Part shown: one piece after another, positions 5,619 to 5,723 of the stretch
Layout: every line of letters begins with the position of its first letter
How positions within the stretch are numbered: the stretch's first letter is position 1
NCBI GenBank assembly: GCA_964450715.1
Contig: CAYVFC010000251.1
Span: 1-5,723, forward strand
Length of the DNA: 5,723 nucleotides
Direction: 5' to 3'
Source of the DNA: CAYVFC01 sp964450715
GTDB taxonomy: Bacteria > Myxococcota_A > Polyangia > Polyangiales > JAFGIB01
Program-made: the position numbers and the translations under genes
The notes under the pieces: model-generated
The model's input: only the letters and a program-made list of their open reading frames with translations
The model's database searches: none
Told to the model about the DNA's origin: nothing

Positions 5619-5667
5619 TGTCACCGTTCGGCGACATCTGCAGAATGCCGCCGGTCGCTGACACCTC
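5570..5667 (+). promoter_or_regulatory. Four spaced 16-bp repeats over a sigma70-like promoter
   Basis: CGTTCGGCGATATCTG (5570-5585), CGATCGACGATATATG (5597-5612), CGTTCGGCGACATCTG (5625-5640) and the weaker CGGTCGCTGACACCTC (5652-5667) start 27, 28 and 27 bp apart. TTGTTA (5590-5595) and TATAGT (5614-5619), spaced 18 bp, form a good promoter. Repeat 1 lies just upstream of the -35, repeat 2 fills the spacer, repeat 3 covers the likely transcription start near 5626, and repeat 4 lies in the leader. A 47-bp imperfect inverted repeat (GTGTCA at 5618, TGACAC at 5659) centres on CTGCAG. This fits an autoregulated operon whose repressor binds several sites; the ends of an IS21-like element are the other reading. 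Confidence 0.6.
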
Positions 5668-5686
5668 GGATTCTCGGAGCCACGCC

Positions 5687-5723
5687 ATGCGAGTGCGCAC
5701 ACCGCGGGATATTGGACTCGTCA
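5687..5723 (+). CDS. Start of a HipB-like Xre-family antitoxin/regulator (3' end outside window)
   Basis: Twelve codons are visible, MRVRTPRDIGLV, preceded by GGAG (5676-5679) seven bases before the ATG. The pattern M.v.TPRDlG.lI is typical of HipB-like Xre helix-turn-helix antitoxins, whose N-terminus continues into IRxRRxxLGLxQ; that part lies beyond the window. Such proteins repress their own operon and neutralise a HipA-type kinase, which would be expected just downstream. The upstream repeat array fits this. The call is tentative because so little sequence is present. Confidence 0.5.
   Translation, partial: MRVRTPRDIGLV

Noticed and set aside
1..5723. tRNA or rRNA genes
   Set aside because: No cloverleaf or conserved rRNA sequence was seen on either strand by eye.

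Overview
The window looks like a piece of a high-GC myxobacterial-type genome (Myxococcota, Polyangia/Sorangium-like). This is inferred from secreted carbohydrate-active proteins with long Gly-Gly-Thr linkers, lipoproteins with low-complexity spacers, a Cys-rich lipoprotein and GC-rich codons. All supported genes are on the + strand.

The left half (1-2925) is a plant-polysaccharide region. It holds the 3' part of a secreted family 1 pectate lyase whose frame runs off the left edge, then a lipoprotein with a right-handed parallel beta-helix domain. Both carry a (GGT)n linker before the beta-helix, which suggests two export-linked enzymes or binding proteins for pectin-like substrates. Between them lies a 224-226 bp element with 22-bp near-perfect terminal inverted repeats and a 3-5 bp direct repeat (TAA/CTAAG). 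I read it as a MITE-like insertion; it ends about 30 bp before the lipoprotein start codon.

The right half (2926-5723) is a graveyard of toxin-antitoxin and nucleotidyltransferase genes. An apparently intact AbiEi-type antitoxin overlaps (ATGA) an AbiEii-type toxin gene that is broken three ways: an early amber stop, an internal deletion that removes the centre of the enzyme, and the resulting frame change. After a short spacer comes a Cys-rich putative lipoprotein, apparently intact. It is followed at once by a winged-helix/MNT-type nucleotidyltransferase gene that has lost its start and has an in-frame ochre stop. This second wreck is joined around 5379-5388 to the C-terminal part of an unrelated gene resembling DUF4143 AAA-type ATPases.

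At the right edge four 16-bp repeats spaced 27-28 bp overlap a sigma70-like promoter. A new ORF starting MRVRTPRDIGLV follows and resembles the N-terminus of HipB-like Xre antitoxins. The window therefore appears to show successive acquisition and decay of small TA-like modules beside a carbohydrate-degradation locus. All family names rest on reading the translations by eye; no search was run.
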